From an uncultured Actinomycetes bacterium (GTDB lineage Bacteria; Actinomycetota; Coriobacteriia; Coriobacteriales; Atopobiaceae), in contig OMWE01000003.1 of assembly GCA_900314685.1 (NCBI GenBank), forward strand, positions 1 through 64,000: 64,000 nucleotides of DNA, written 5' to 3'. Under the pieces are notes generated by a model. It saw only the letters and a program-made list of their open reading frames with translations. It had not been told where the DNA came from and searched no databases. Below, piece by piece: positions 6,190 through 14,597 of this stretch (position 1 is the stretch's first letter; each line of letters opens with the position of its first letter). The translations under genes were made by a program, and so were the position numbers.

Positions 6190-6618
6190 CTACGCCGGGC
6201 GGATGGTCCGCTCGCCCAGGCGCCACAGCTCCTCGTCCACCTTCTGCAGCGACGTGCCGTGGTAGAGGCAGTAGAGGATGATGGCGTCGCGGCGCACCTT
6301 GGGGTAGAGCGAGTTTACGCCGCCGAGCTCGAGGCAGCGGTTCGTCTCGCGCGGGGTGAGCGCCATCGCGAACGCGATCTGCAGCAGCTTGTCGCGGCCG
6401 GGGCGCCTCTTCTTGCCCGTGAAGATCTCGTACCCGTACGTCTCGTTGAGGTCCGCCATGCGGATGACCGCCGGCTGGTCGAGGCCCTTGTCGGCGAGCA
6501 GCTGCTGCAGGTAGTCGCTCAGCGTGAGCTCCGGCAGCTCGTGGGACGCCACGAACGACTCGGCGCTCTCCGAGCTCAGCAGTTCGTCGAGCAGCTCCTC
6601 GGTCAGTTTTTCTTCCAT
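6190..6618 (-). CDS. HTH domain protein, paralogue of the one at 4781-5128
   Basis: 142 residues from the ATG at 6618, supported by AGGAGACC upstream; an in-frame start at 6762 would add 48 unsupported residues. The N-terminal acidic segment (LTEELLDELLSSESAE) is followed by a helix-turn-helix region (AVIRMADLNETYGYEIFTGKKRR) and ALTPRETNRCLELGG..LYPKVRRDAIILYCLYHG. It is divergent from the kinase gene at 6903. The shared framework with the 4781-5128 protein points to duplication around the lipoprotein gene. A regulator or kinase partner is a reasonable guess. Confidence 0.75.
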   Translation of the reverse strand: MEEKLTEELLDELLSSESAESFVASHELPELTLSDYLQQLLADKGLDQPAVIRMADLNETYGYEIFTGKKRRPGRDKLLQIAFAMALTPRETNRCLELGGVNSLYPKVRRDAIILYCLYHGTSLQKVDEELWRLGERTIRPA

Positions 6619-6790
6619 GCGGTCTCCTGTGCGCCGTGGCGCCAGCGCTCCGGCCGCGGAGTCGACACCACAGCCGTCACCCACGATGCCGAAACGGCGT
6701 CGACACCGCGGCCCTATCATCGTCTCAAACCTCAATGGTAGGCGATTCGCGTCTCGGGACATTAGCTATCGGCTACGATTCAAGTGGCGC

Positions 6791-6868
6791 GTGGAAGACG
6801 GGCGTGGAAGACGGGCGTGGACGAAGCGCGAGGAAGACGAGCGCGGAAGCAGCGCATAGAAGACGAGC
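6791..6868. repeat. 13-bp tandem repeat upstream of the kinase gene
   Basis: Six consecutive 13-bp units starting at 6791, 6804, 6817, 6830, 6843 and 6856. The first two are identical (GTGGAAGACGGGC); later ones drift (GAGGAAGACGAGC, ATAGAAGACGAGC). The array lies in the intergenic region between the divergent HTH and kinase genes, 35 bp before the kinase start. Confidence 0.8.
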
Positions 6869-6902
6869 GCAGCGATTGCGAGTGGGCAGAGGGGCGGCTC
6901 TT

Positions 6903-8282
6903 ATGACAAACGACATGGGCGGTTTATCCGACGGCTCGTCCGATGTGGGGTTTGGCGCGGGGCTCGATGCAGGGCTCGATGCAGGGCTCGACGCAGGGCT
7001 CGACGCCTACCTTCGCGACCTCGCGCTCGACGACGACCTGCGGGTCGAACGGGTGCTGAAGCAGAACGCATCGGAGACGACCGAGCTGGTGTACCTGCGC
7101 GGAGCGGGCGGGTCCGAGATGGGTCCCTATGTGCGCAAGACGTTTCCCGGCACGGCCGGCGAGCGTGCGACGGGCAAGGGGTACGAGCTGCTCTTTCGCG
7201 CGCAGCAGGAGGGGGCGCGCCTCGCCCACCTGCCGGCGATCTACCGGTGCTCCGACCAGGGCGACCGGATGGTCGTGCTGATGGAGTACGTGCGCGGCTG
7301 CACGCTCGGCGAGTGGATTGCCGGCGCGGATGAAGAGGAACGCATGGCCGTCGCCCTGTCGGCGATTCCGCAGCTCTGCGAGGCGCTGACGGAACTGCAC
7401 ACGGGCATGGGCGAGCCTGTGATCCACCGGGACGTGAAGCCGAGCAACATCGTGTGCACAGGCGAGGGGGAGCTGCCGACGTCGGCGGTGCTCGTGGACC
7501 TGGGGATATCGCGTGCGTACCGGCCGGGGGCGGCGAGCGACACGCGGCATTTCGGCACTGCCGGCTTTGCCGCACCGGAGCAGTTCGGATACCGGCAGAC
7601 CGACGTGCGCACCGACGTGTACGGGGCGGGCATGACGCTGGCGTACTGCCTGATGGGCCGCATGCCGACGCGGGGCGATATCGAGCGCGGTTTCGCCGGG
7701 GCGTGCCGGGACCAGCGGCTCTGCACGATCGCGCGCCGCGCGACCGCCTTCGACCCCGACGACCGCTATCAGACGGCAGAGGCCCTGCGCCGGGCGCTTG
7801 TCGCCGTCGCCTCCGACGAGGACGGTGCCGCGCGGTCCGTCTTGGCACCCACGCATGTGCCGGGAGACCCCGGATTTACACCGTCGCCCGCTCGTGCGTA
7901 TACAACTGCGCGGACTGCCGAGCTCCCGTCTTTTCTTCGCCGCGTTATGGCGCACCTTGCGCCCGCGTCCCGCCCCGCGATGCGGATGGACGACGCGCGC
8001 ACGGGCGAGGTAGTGGAGATCTGCCCCAACTGCGGCGCGATCCTCGGCGCGCAGCCCGGCTTCGAGGACAACGACGGCTTTTGGGTCTGCCGCGCGTGCG
8101 GCCAGCAGCTCTACGGCGAGGGCGTCTACGACGGCAATCGCTACCCGGGCGTCATGTGGTACTGCGACCAGTGCGGCGACCTGCTCAACGCGCAGGAGGG
8201 CTTCGACGACATCCGCGACTCGTGGTGCTGCCGGCGCTGCGGCTATGTGAACAAGATCGCGGCGTCCGAGATCGACGGGTGA
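6903..8282 (+). CDS. serine/threonine protein kinase with C-terminal zinc ribbons
   Basis: 459 residues from the ATG at 6903. The N-terminus has four GLDA units in a row, encoded by a 12-bp DNA repeat. The kinase domain spans about residues 45-305: candidate ATP lysine in YVRKTF (K79), catalytic loop HRDVKPSN (D177), DLG in place of DFG (199-201) and APEQ. A linker of about 65 residues leads to two zinc-ribbon modules, CPNC..CRAC (374-399) and CDQC..CRRC (421-446). No transmembrane segment is seen, so it is probably cytoplasmic. The zinc ribbons may serve substrate or nucleic-acid binding. It is divergent from an HTH gene of a type often linked to such kinases. Confidence 0.85.
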   Translation: MTNDMGGLSDGSSDVGFGAGLDAGLDAGLDAGLDAYLRDLALDDDLRVERVLKQNASETTELVYLRGAGGSEMGPYVRKTFPGTAGERATGKGYELLFRAQQEGARLAHLPAIYRCSDQGDRMVVLMEYVRGCTLGEWIAGADEEERMAVALSAIPQLCEALTELHTGMGEPVIHRDVKPSNIVCTGEGELPTSAVLVDLGISRAYRPGAASDTRHFGTAGFAAPEQFGYRQTDVRTDVYGAGMTLAYCLMGRMPTRGDIERGFAGACRDQRLCTIARRATAFDPDDRYQTAEALRRALVAVASDEDGAARSVLAPTHVPGDPGFTPSPARAYTTARTAELPSFLRRVMAHLAPASRPAMRMDDARTGEVVEICPNCGAILGAQPGFEDNDGFWVCRACGQQLYGEGVYDGNRYPGVMWYCDQCGDLLNAQEGFDDIRDSWCCRRCGYVNKIAASEIDG

Positions 8283-8301
8283 GGGGTACGCTCAGCAAGC
8301 G

Positions 8302-9759
8302 CTAGACGCGCGCGAGCACCTCGCGCAGCGCCGGGCGCCGAGGGTAGAGGGCGACCACCTCGGACACCACCCGGTCGCGCAGCGCGGGCCCGCCGGGGAG
8401 CTTTGCCGCGTGCGCCACGGACTTGCCGAAGCGCTCGTAGTCGCGCCGGTTGCTCTGCATCTGACGCGCCTCTCGCATGAGGAGGTCGTGCCATATGCCG
8501 AGCGTGCGGTCGGGGTCGTGGGCAAAGAGGAGGTCGCGGTACTCGTCGAGGTCGGTCGTGTTCGGGCGCGCCTCGATGTCGTCCATCAGCTCGGCCACCA
8601 TGCCCTCCTCGGCGAGGATGCGGCAGCGCCACGGGTTGCCGGTGTCGAGACCGGCAAGGATGTCCCCGCGCCGGGCAGGCCACGCCTCGGCGGGCGTGAG
8701 CTCGCGCAGGCGCGCCAGGTGGCCGACCGTTGCCAGCCGCCCGCTCGACACCATGGTCTGCAGGGCCGTCTCCTCGTCGGCGGTGCGACCCGTCTCGCGA
8801 TAGAGGTCGGCGAGCTGGGGGAGCGCCCAGGTGATCTGCGTCAGGTCGCCCTGTTCTTCTTCCAGCAGGCGGATTGCCTCGTCCCTGTCGTCGCGCGCAA
8901 CGGCGTCGTCCACGAGCCACTGGCGGACGTCCTTGAGCTCGAGGTAGTCCCGGGCGTACGCGAGACGCTCCTGGTAGTCCTCGCCGGCGAGCCGCATGGC
9001 GTGCAGGCGCACTTGGACCCAGCGGGCGATCGTGTAGGACTGGTAGCCGTAGCGGCCGAGGCCTGTGCTCGATCCGAAGCGCTTCGCCCGCTCCCGGTCC
9101 CGCTCCCGGTCCTGCTGCGCCTCCTTGAGCGCAGCGGCAATCCGCGCATCCGCCAGCGCGATGAAGTCGCGAGCGCGCCGTTCGTCTTCCCCGTAGACGT
9201 CGAGCAGGAGCTTCTCCAGGCCTTCGCGCTCGAAGGAGAGGATGTCCCTGTGGAGCTCGCGGGGGCAGTTGGGCCTGCGGGGCACGCCCTTTTGGTCAAA
9301 GGCGAGGATCCATGCAAAGACACCCTCGCGCGCCCGCGAGCTCCAATTGACGGCCTTGCGCAGCGTGTCGAGGACCTGGCCGATCGCGACGGAGAAGAAC
9401 CCGTCCGAGTCGTCGATCTCGATGGCGGTGAGGGCCGTGAAGCTGGCCGTGCAGAGGGCGAGCAGGCGGTCGAGGCCGCGCGCCTTCCTCGCCGGCGCGA
9501 GGTAGGATTCCACGAGGTCCAGGTACTCGCTCTCAAACGACCCGGCGGCGCGCCACGAGATAAAGGCGGGGTAGGCCTCGCACAGCTCGTCGATGTCGCG
9601 CAACAGGTCCGCTGCCGCATCCGGGCCGTCGTGCGGCTCGAACCGCTGACGGAACTTGCGGGCGAGGCGGTCGTCTTCCGCCATGGCGTCGAGAAGAAAC
9701 GCCCGCAGGTCGTCGGCGGCGCAGGTTCGTATGAGCTGGCTGAGTGTGGGCTGGGGCAC
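8302..9759 (-). CDS. large helical protein of unknown function
   Basis: 485 residues. I take the GTG at 9759 as start because GGGAGG lies eight bases upstream. It begins PQPTLSQLIRTCAADDLRAFLL and has many Leu/Arg/Glu-rich helices typical of TPR-like or DUF6880-like proteins. The C-terminal half (RDEAIRLLEEEQGDL, LPQLADLYRETGRTADE) reads as helical repeats. It is the second gene after a lipoprotein gene (14-bp gap), so the two probably form an operon. It ends 19 bp from the convergent kinase gene. Function unknown. Confidence 0.7.
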   Translation of the reverse strand: MPQPTLSQLIRTCAADDLRAFLLDAMAEDDRLARKFRQRFEPHDGPDAAADLLRDIDELCEAYPAFISWRAAGSFESEYLDLVESYLAPARKARGLDRLLALCTASFTALTAIEIDDSDGFFSVAIGQVLDTLRKAVNWSSRAREGVFAWILAFDQKGVPRRPNCPRELHRDILSFEREGLEKLLLDVYGEDERRARDFIALADARIAAALKEAQQDRERDRERAKRFGSSTGLGRYGYQSYTIARWVQVRLHAMRLAGEDYQERLAYARDYLELKDVRQWLVDDAVARDDRDEAIRLLEEEQGDLTQITWALPQLADLYRETGRTADEETALQTMVSSGRLATVGHLARLRELTPAEAWPARRGDILAGLDTGNPWRCRILAEEGMVAELMDDIEARPNTTDLDEYRDLLFAHDPDRTLGIWHDLLMREARQMQSNRRDYERFGKSVAHAAKLPGGPALRDRVVSEVVALYPRRPALREVLARV

Positions 9760-9773
9760 GGTGGTCCTCCCTT

Positions 9774-10493
9774 TCACGGCTTGCCTATCTTGACGTTGGC
9801 GGCGATATAGTCTGCCGAAGCGAAAAGCAGCGGGTCGGCTTCGCCCGGGTCCTCCATGTAGCTCTCGAAGACCCGGTCGAGCTCCTCCACGGTCACCGAA
9901 CCGCCCGTGGTCAGGTCGACCAGCGCTGCCGCCTCGGCGTCGCTGAAGGGGTGCTCGACCCACTGCGAATGGCGCGCGTCGGGGACGATGTAGGAGTAGT
10001 TGCCGGCCATCACACAGAGCGAATTGCCGTCGCCGAGGTCCGTCTGCGAGACCAAGGTGTATCCGATGTCGCCCCCGGTGACCTGGTCGGTCGGTGACGT
10101 GTACACCGAGCACAACTCCTCTTGCGGGTAGTCGGCCGGATGGACGCTCAGGCCGCGCTCGTCCGTGGTGACGGTCACGCGGCCCCGCCACGCAGCGGGG
10201 AGCGTGACGGTGCAGCCCGCCACGGTATAGGTGTCGCCGTCGGCTTGCTCGTCGGGGCTTGCGGTCTGCGGCTTTTTGCCCTGAGTGTCGGCGGTAGACC
10301 CTTTGTCTGACCCTGCGCCCGTGTCTTTGCCGATTCTGTCATCGCCCGAACCCACACCCGAACCTTCGCTCACGGTTGGTGTCTTTTCCGCAAGCGCATC
10401 GGAGCTGGCGGGCCGGGTGCCTTTGCAGCCGCCGATTGCAAGCGTCGTGCAGAGGCATAGAAATCCCAGAACAGCGAGGAGACGCCTCTTCAT
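9774..10493 (-). CDS. lipoprotein of unknown function
   Basis: 239 residues from the ATG at 10493 (MKRRLLAVLGFLCLCTTLAIGGC). The signal peptide ends in a clear lipobox LAIGGC, so it is anchored to the outer face of the membrane. A Ser/Asp/Gly-rich linker precedes a compact domain with the YTVAGCTVTLPAAWRGRVTV strand motif found in several secreted actinobacterial proteins. The start has a weak ribosome site. Upstream, the next 500 bp hold a MITE and no gene. Confidence 0.75.
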   Translation of the reverse strand: MKRRLLAVLGFLCLCTTLAIGGCKGTRPASSDALAEKTPTVSEGSGVGSGDDRIGKDTGAGSDKGSTADTQGKKPQTASPDEQADGDTYTVAGCTVTLPAAWRGRVTVTTDERGLSVHPADYPQEELCSVYTSPTDQVTGGDIGYTLVSQTDLGDGNSLCVMAGNYSYIVPDARHSQWVEHPFSDAEAAALVDLTTGGSVTVEELDRVFESYMEDPGEADPLLFASADYIAANVKIGKP

Positions 10494-10706
10494 GAAAATC
10501 ACCGTAACCAATCCGATTTCCACCGTAGCCAGCTGCATATGCACGCGAAAGGGCTTGGGGACGACGGCAAACCAAGCCTGTCCGCACCGACCGCTGCCGG
10601 CTGCTCAATCGTACCCTAATGGTCGCCGAACCCCTGCACGCCTCAGGCTGGAAGGCGGAAATCAAAGGCATGCGGGGGCGCATGGGCGTTTTGGAGAGAG
10701 TCACGC

Positions 10707-10936
10707 GACCCTGACTTTACATTCCGACCCTTTTGTTGCAAGCGCGGCAGTTTCCCGGCAAATTCCGCGCGCTCGCGTAGCACGGCGGCCCGTCTACCTC
10801 GGCTTTTCCAATCGGTACGAGTGACGTAAAACCCCGGGTTTTGCCCGCACTAATAAACTAGCCCATCTACCTCGCTTTTTGCTGAGAGGTCCGGCGGCTC
10901 TTTGCAACAAAAGGGTCAGAATGTCAGGTCAGGGTC
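10707..10936. mobile_element. MITE-like element, copy 2
   Basis: A 230-bp element with 35-bp imperfect terminal inverted repeats (GACCCTGACTTTACATTCCG.. at 10707 and the inverse at 10902-10936, three mismatches). The ends match those of the element at 3427-3652, both reading CCCTGAC..ACATTC..GACCCTTTTGTTGCAA. Internal blocks (CATCTACCTCG, AAACCCCGGGTTTT) correspond to those of copy 1 in inverse orientation. It has no coding capacity. No transposase in this window has matching ends. Confidence 0.85.
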
Positions 10937-10999
10937 ATCGGCGGCGGTACACTCGAGACCTAGCATCGATTGCCTGAGGTTGAAAATGATCTAAGGCGG

Positions 11000-12418
11000 T
11001 CAAATCTGCCACCCCTGCGCCTGTTTGTGGGCAAAGACGAACATCTGGCAGACGAACGGCACCGCCATCAGCACGGCGAGCAGGAGGTAAGCCCCGCGCG
11101 TGCCGAGTATCGTGGCATAGGCCATGGTGACGTCGGTCATGCCTGTCTGGGCAGTGTTGACGATGGAGGACACGACGCTGGTGCCCACCGCACCGCTCAG
11201 CTGCTGCAGGGTGTTGACCACGGCGTTGCCGTCGGCCTTGAGCCGCGGCGCGAGCATCGAGAGGGCGTGCGTGAGCGTGTTGCCCACGAGCAGGCCCTGC
11301 CCCAGCGTGAAGAGCATGTAGACGAGCGTGGCCGTATGGGTCGGGAGGCTGGCGCTCAGCAGGTAGTAGAGAACGCATGCCACGAGCGTGCAGACACAGC
11401 CGGCCAGGATCGGCCTCGCCGCGCCGAGCCGGTCGTAGATGCGTCCGGAGAGCGGCGCCAGCACCGCGCCGAGCATGCAACCCGGCAGCAGGATCGAGCC
11501 TGCCTCGGTGGCGCCCGCGCCCATCACGAGCTGCGCGTAATTGGGCAGCAGGTAGCTAAGGCCCAGCACCGTGAACTGCAGGATCATGAGCGAGACGAGC
11601 GAGAGGTCAAAGCCCGCGCTGCGGAAGACGTCCGTGGAGATGAGCGGCTCAGCCGCGCGCTGCGCGTGGCGGACAAAGAGCGCCATCATCGCCACAAAGC
11701 CTGCGAGCAGCCCGAGCACTGCCGGCGAGATCCAGCCGCGGGTACCGGCTGCCGACGTGGCGAAGACCAGGCAGGTGAAACCGGCGACCAGGCAGAGCCA
11801 GCCGCGCACGTCGAAGGGCTCCGGCCCGACTTCGTGGCTCTGGCGGATGGACAGGACGCCCATCGCGAAGGCGACGGCGAGAAACGGCAGCAGGCAGGCG
11901 AAGACCATGCGCCAGCTGTAGTTTTCCACCAGGTAGCCGCCGACGGACGGGCCGACCGCCGGCGCCATGGCCGTGATCAGCGAGCCGATGCCCATCATCG
12001 TGCCCATGTACCTCTTGGGTGCCTGCTCGGTGATGATGTTGAACATGAGCGGCAGGGCGATGCCCGTGCCGATGCCCTCGGTGATGCGCCCGGCGAGCAG
12101 CATAGGGAATGACTGCGCGGTCATGCCCAGCACGATGCCCGTGATGTAGCAGCACATGGCCACGACAAAGATGTGCTTGGTCCGAAAGCGCTTGCCCATC
12201 CAGGCCGAGGTGGGGATGACAAAGGCCAGCATCAGCAGATATGCCGTGGTCAGCCACTGCACCGTGGAGGTGCCTATGCCGAACTCCTCCATCAGCGTGG
12301 GGAAGGTGATGTTCATCGCGGTCTCGACGACCACGCCCGAGAAGGACATGATGCCCGACGCGATGACCGACATGATGAGACGCGCGTCCAGCACGCGCTC
12401 GAAGGGTCCCTTGTCCAT
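11000..12418 (-). CDS. MFS drug-efflux transporter, DHA2 (EmrB/QacA) type
   Basis: 472 residues from the ATG at 12418 (GAGAGG upstream); about 14 hydrophobic segments. The N-terminal half has the family motifs NITFPTLMEEFGIGTSTVQWLTTAY and GKRFRTKHIFVVA, and the antiporter motif C region GPSVGGYLVENYSWRMVF. It should export amphipathic drugs or metabolites in exchange for protons. No regulator gene adjoins it. The stretch to the left contains MITE copy 2. Confidence 0.88.
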   Translation of the reverse strand: MDKGPFERVLDARLIMSVIASGIMSFSGVVVETAMNITFPTLMEEFGIGTSTVQWLTTAYLLMLAFVIPTSAWMGKRFRTKHIFVVAMCCYITGIVLGMTAQSFPMLLAGRITEGIGTGIALPLMFNIITEQAPKRYMGTMMGIGSLITAMAPAVGPSVGGYLVENYSWRMVFACLLPFLAVAFAMGVLSIRQSHEVGPEPFDVRGWLCLVAGFTCLVFATSAAGTRGWISPAVLGLLAGFVAMMALFVRHAQRAAEPLISTDVFRSAGFDLSLVSLMILQFTVLGLSYLLPNYAQLVMGAGATEAGSILLPGCMLGAVLAPLSGRIYDRLGAARPILAGCVCTLVACVLYYLLSASLPTHTATLVYMLFTLGQGLLVGNTLTHALSMLAPRLKADGNAVVNTLQQLSGAVGTSVVSSIVNTAQTGMTDVTMAYATILGTRGAYLLLAVLMAVPFVCQMFVFAHKQAQGWQI

Positions 12419-12639
12419 TGCGAGCCTCTCACACGAAAACCCCGTAGCAGGGATTATGCAGTCAATCATGCGCAAAACCAGAAGAATTGCTTTCAGTTTC
12501 GGCCTTCCGGACAAGGAACCCGAAAAATATCATGTTTGGTGCGTGTGGCATCATCTCGCCCTGGGTATACTGAAAGTGATGGGCCCGGGATGACCGCTGA
12601 TTCAAGTCACCGGGCCTAAATTTTTATCTAGGGGGATGG

Positions 12640-13401
12640 GTGCCCAACGAAGCTCATATGGATCTTGGCAAAATGGCAGAAGAGGACTCTGCTGCCAAAT
12701 GGAGGTGGGCTGAGCGATGGCTCTCTAAACCTCGCCTTGACTCATATCTGTCATTCTGCGAGGGCGATATTGACCTAGCCCTTGAACTCCATGAGTGGAA
12801 CATCTCCCTGGGAAAGGTGCTCATGGGGGATATTGCTCACTTCGAGGTTGCCATACGCAATGCCTACAATCGAGTGCTCGAGGAGAACTTCAAGAGTGAC
12901 AAACACTGGTTGCTCGATGAGTCCTCTCCCGTCGTGCGCCCTATATTACGTAATAGCAAGACGAAAAAACTGCGCGACGTAAATCTGATGAACCGCAAAG
13001 CCATTTCTGACGCAGAAAGACGGGCGCATGACCCGACTGACCCAAATCAAATTGTCGCAGGTCTCATGCTTGGTTTCTGGATACACATGACCGATCGTAG
13101 CCGTGAGCGCGACCTATGGATTCCATACCTTCATAAAGCTTGGCCAGAAGGTACTGACCGTGCAGAACTTGCATTTACCCTTTCGGGAATAAATAAATTG
13201 AGAAACCGAGTCTCACACAACGAGCGTCTCATTAATCCTAGCGATATCCGACTCTCTCCGTTATCTGTTGACGCTGAAATGCTGAGGCTTTTCCGAGATT
13301 TATGCCCAGGGGCTTTCACGAGCATATATGGGGACGGAGAAATGAGCCCCGTGGAATGTTTTCTGAATGAAACGCCGCCGCCCGTGTCAGTGGAACTATA
13401 A
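12640..13401 (+). CDS. Abi-like protein with HEPN-type RxxxxH motif
   Basis: 253 residues from a GTG at 12640 preceded by AGGGGG; an ATG at 12658 is the alternative. The order W..RLDSYLSFCEGDIDLALELHEWNISLGKVLMGDIAHFEVAIRNA..HW is the hallmark of Abi-like (Abi_2/AbiD/F-like) proteins. Near the C-terminus RNRVSHNE gives the R-x4-H active site of HEPN ribonucleases. Such proteins stop phage growth by RNA cleavage or act as related stress nucleases. The base composition is much AT-richer than the flanks, which indicates recent transfer. It stands alone with no partner antitoxin gene. Confidence 0.8.
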   Translation: MPNEAHMDLGKMAEEDSAAKWRWAERWLSKPRLDSYLSFCEGDIDLALELHEWNISLGKVLMGDIAHFEVAIRNAYNRVLEENFKSDKHWLLDESSPVVRPILRNSKTKKLRDVNLMNRKAISDAERRAHDPTDPNQIVAGLMLGFWIHMTDRSRERDLWIPYLHKAWPEGTDRAELAFTLSGINKLRNRVSHNERLINPSDIRLSPLSVDAEMLRLFRDLCPGAFTSIYGDGEMSPVECFLNETPPPVSVEL

Positions 13402-13511
13402 GTTGACTGATGGGGGCAAGCCCTCGATTGCAATGGAGAGATCCGAAAAACAGGCAAAACTGACCGTGTGTTGAAATCGGGCAAGTGCGAACCTTCCAAC
13501 GGCTGACGAGG

Positions 13512-14585
13512 TTAGGCTGAAATAACGTTGATCAAAGTGAGCAAAACCCATCCTACGGTATAGATGCCGCACAGCCAGGCGAGTAGGCGCAGGTATTTCT
13601 GCTTGCGAAGGACCGCGTAGGCGACCCATTCACGCACGAGCGCGTTGAGCGAGAAGTAAAGACGGACATGCGACCCGCAGCCGTCGCAGGCGAAGCCCAG
13701 GTTGCGGGCGAGCAGGAGCGCACGCAGCACATGATAGTCGTCGGTGACTACCAGGGCGCGGCCTGCGGACGCGGCATCCCTGCCGACGATCGCGGCGGAA
13801 TTCGCGATGTTCTCCTCGGTGTTGCGCGATGCCTCCTCGGTGAGGATCGCTACGGCGGGCACGCCCTGCGACATCGCGTAGTCGCGCATGGCGCAGGCTT
13901 CGGGAACCTCCTCGTCGGGACCCTGGCCGCCGGACATGACGAGCAGCGAGCCCGGATTTTTCCGCCAAGCCGCGATGCCCGCATCCACGCGACCCGCGAG
14001 CAGGGGCGTGACCTTGCGCCCGTCGGCGAGACCCGCCCCGAGCACCACGATGCGGCTGTAGGTGCGGCGCCGATGGGGGACCTGCACGATGAGGCCGGTC
14101 ACAGTAAAGCAGGTGAAGGCCACAGTCGCCACGCCGATCACGATCGACGCGATGCCGAAGAGAAAGGCGAGTAGCCTTCCCAGGAAGGGGAGCCCGGTGA
14201 GCTGCTCGCTGGCCCACGGCCACACGAGCACGTATGCCACCAGCAGAATGCCCAGGCACAGGGAGAGCAAATTGGCGGGACGCGCTCCCTCACGCCGGAT
14301 CAGTCGGACGCCGGACAAGATAAGTACCGTCACCAGGAGCACGGGAAAGACGAGAAGGGCGGTAGCGCATGCAGCCGCGAGGAGCAGCGCCGCCTCGTAC
14401 GTGGCATCGGCGTCGACCGAGGCGAGCAGGCACTCGACCAGTGCCAAGACACCGAGAACCGAGCACATGAAGGCCAGCCCGAGGCGTAGCGTGCGTTCCT
14501 CGTGGGTGCGCAGGTACCAGAACCATGCGTTGGAGGCGGCGGCAAAGACGATGAGCACGATGTAGAGGATGGTGGTGATGCCCAT
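13512..14585 (-). CDS. YdcF/SanA-family (DUF218) membrane protein
   Basis: 357 residues: five or more N-terminal transmembrane segments, then a DUF218 domain with IVVLGAGLADGRKVTPLLAGRVDAGI, LLVMSGGQGPDE, EEASRNTEENIANS and ALVVTDDYHVLRAL, and a final membrane segment. Members bind nucleotide-like ligands or act in envelope maintenance. It is the last gene of a three-gene minus-strand operon and starts 12 bp after the DUF438 gene ends, with GGGGAG as ribosome site. Confidence 0.88.
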   Translation of the reverse strand: MGITTILYIVLIVFAAASNAWFWYLRTHEERTLRLGLAFMCSVLGVLALVECLLASVDADATYEAALLLAAACATALLVFPVLLVTVLILSGVRLIRREGARPANLLSLCLGILLVAYVLVWPWASEQLTGLPFLGRLLAFLFGIASIVIGVATVAFTCFTVTGLIVQVPHRRRTYSRIVVLGAGLADGRKVTPLLAGRVDAGIAAWRKNPGSLLVMSGGQGPDEEVPEACAMRDYAMSQGVPAVAILTEEASRNTEENIANSAAIVGRDAASAGRALVVTDDYHVLRALLLARNLGFACDGCGSHVRLYFSLNALVREWVAYAVLRKQKYLRLLAWLCGIYTVGWVLLTLINVISA

Positions 14586-14597
14586 GCAAACTCCCCG

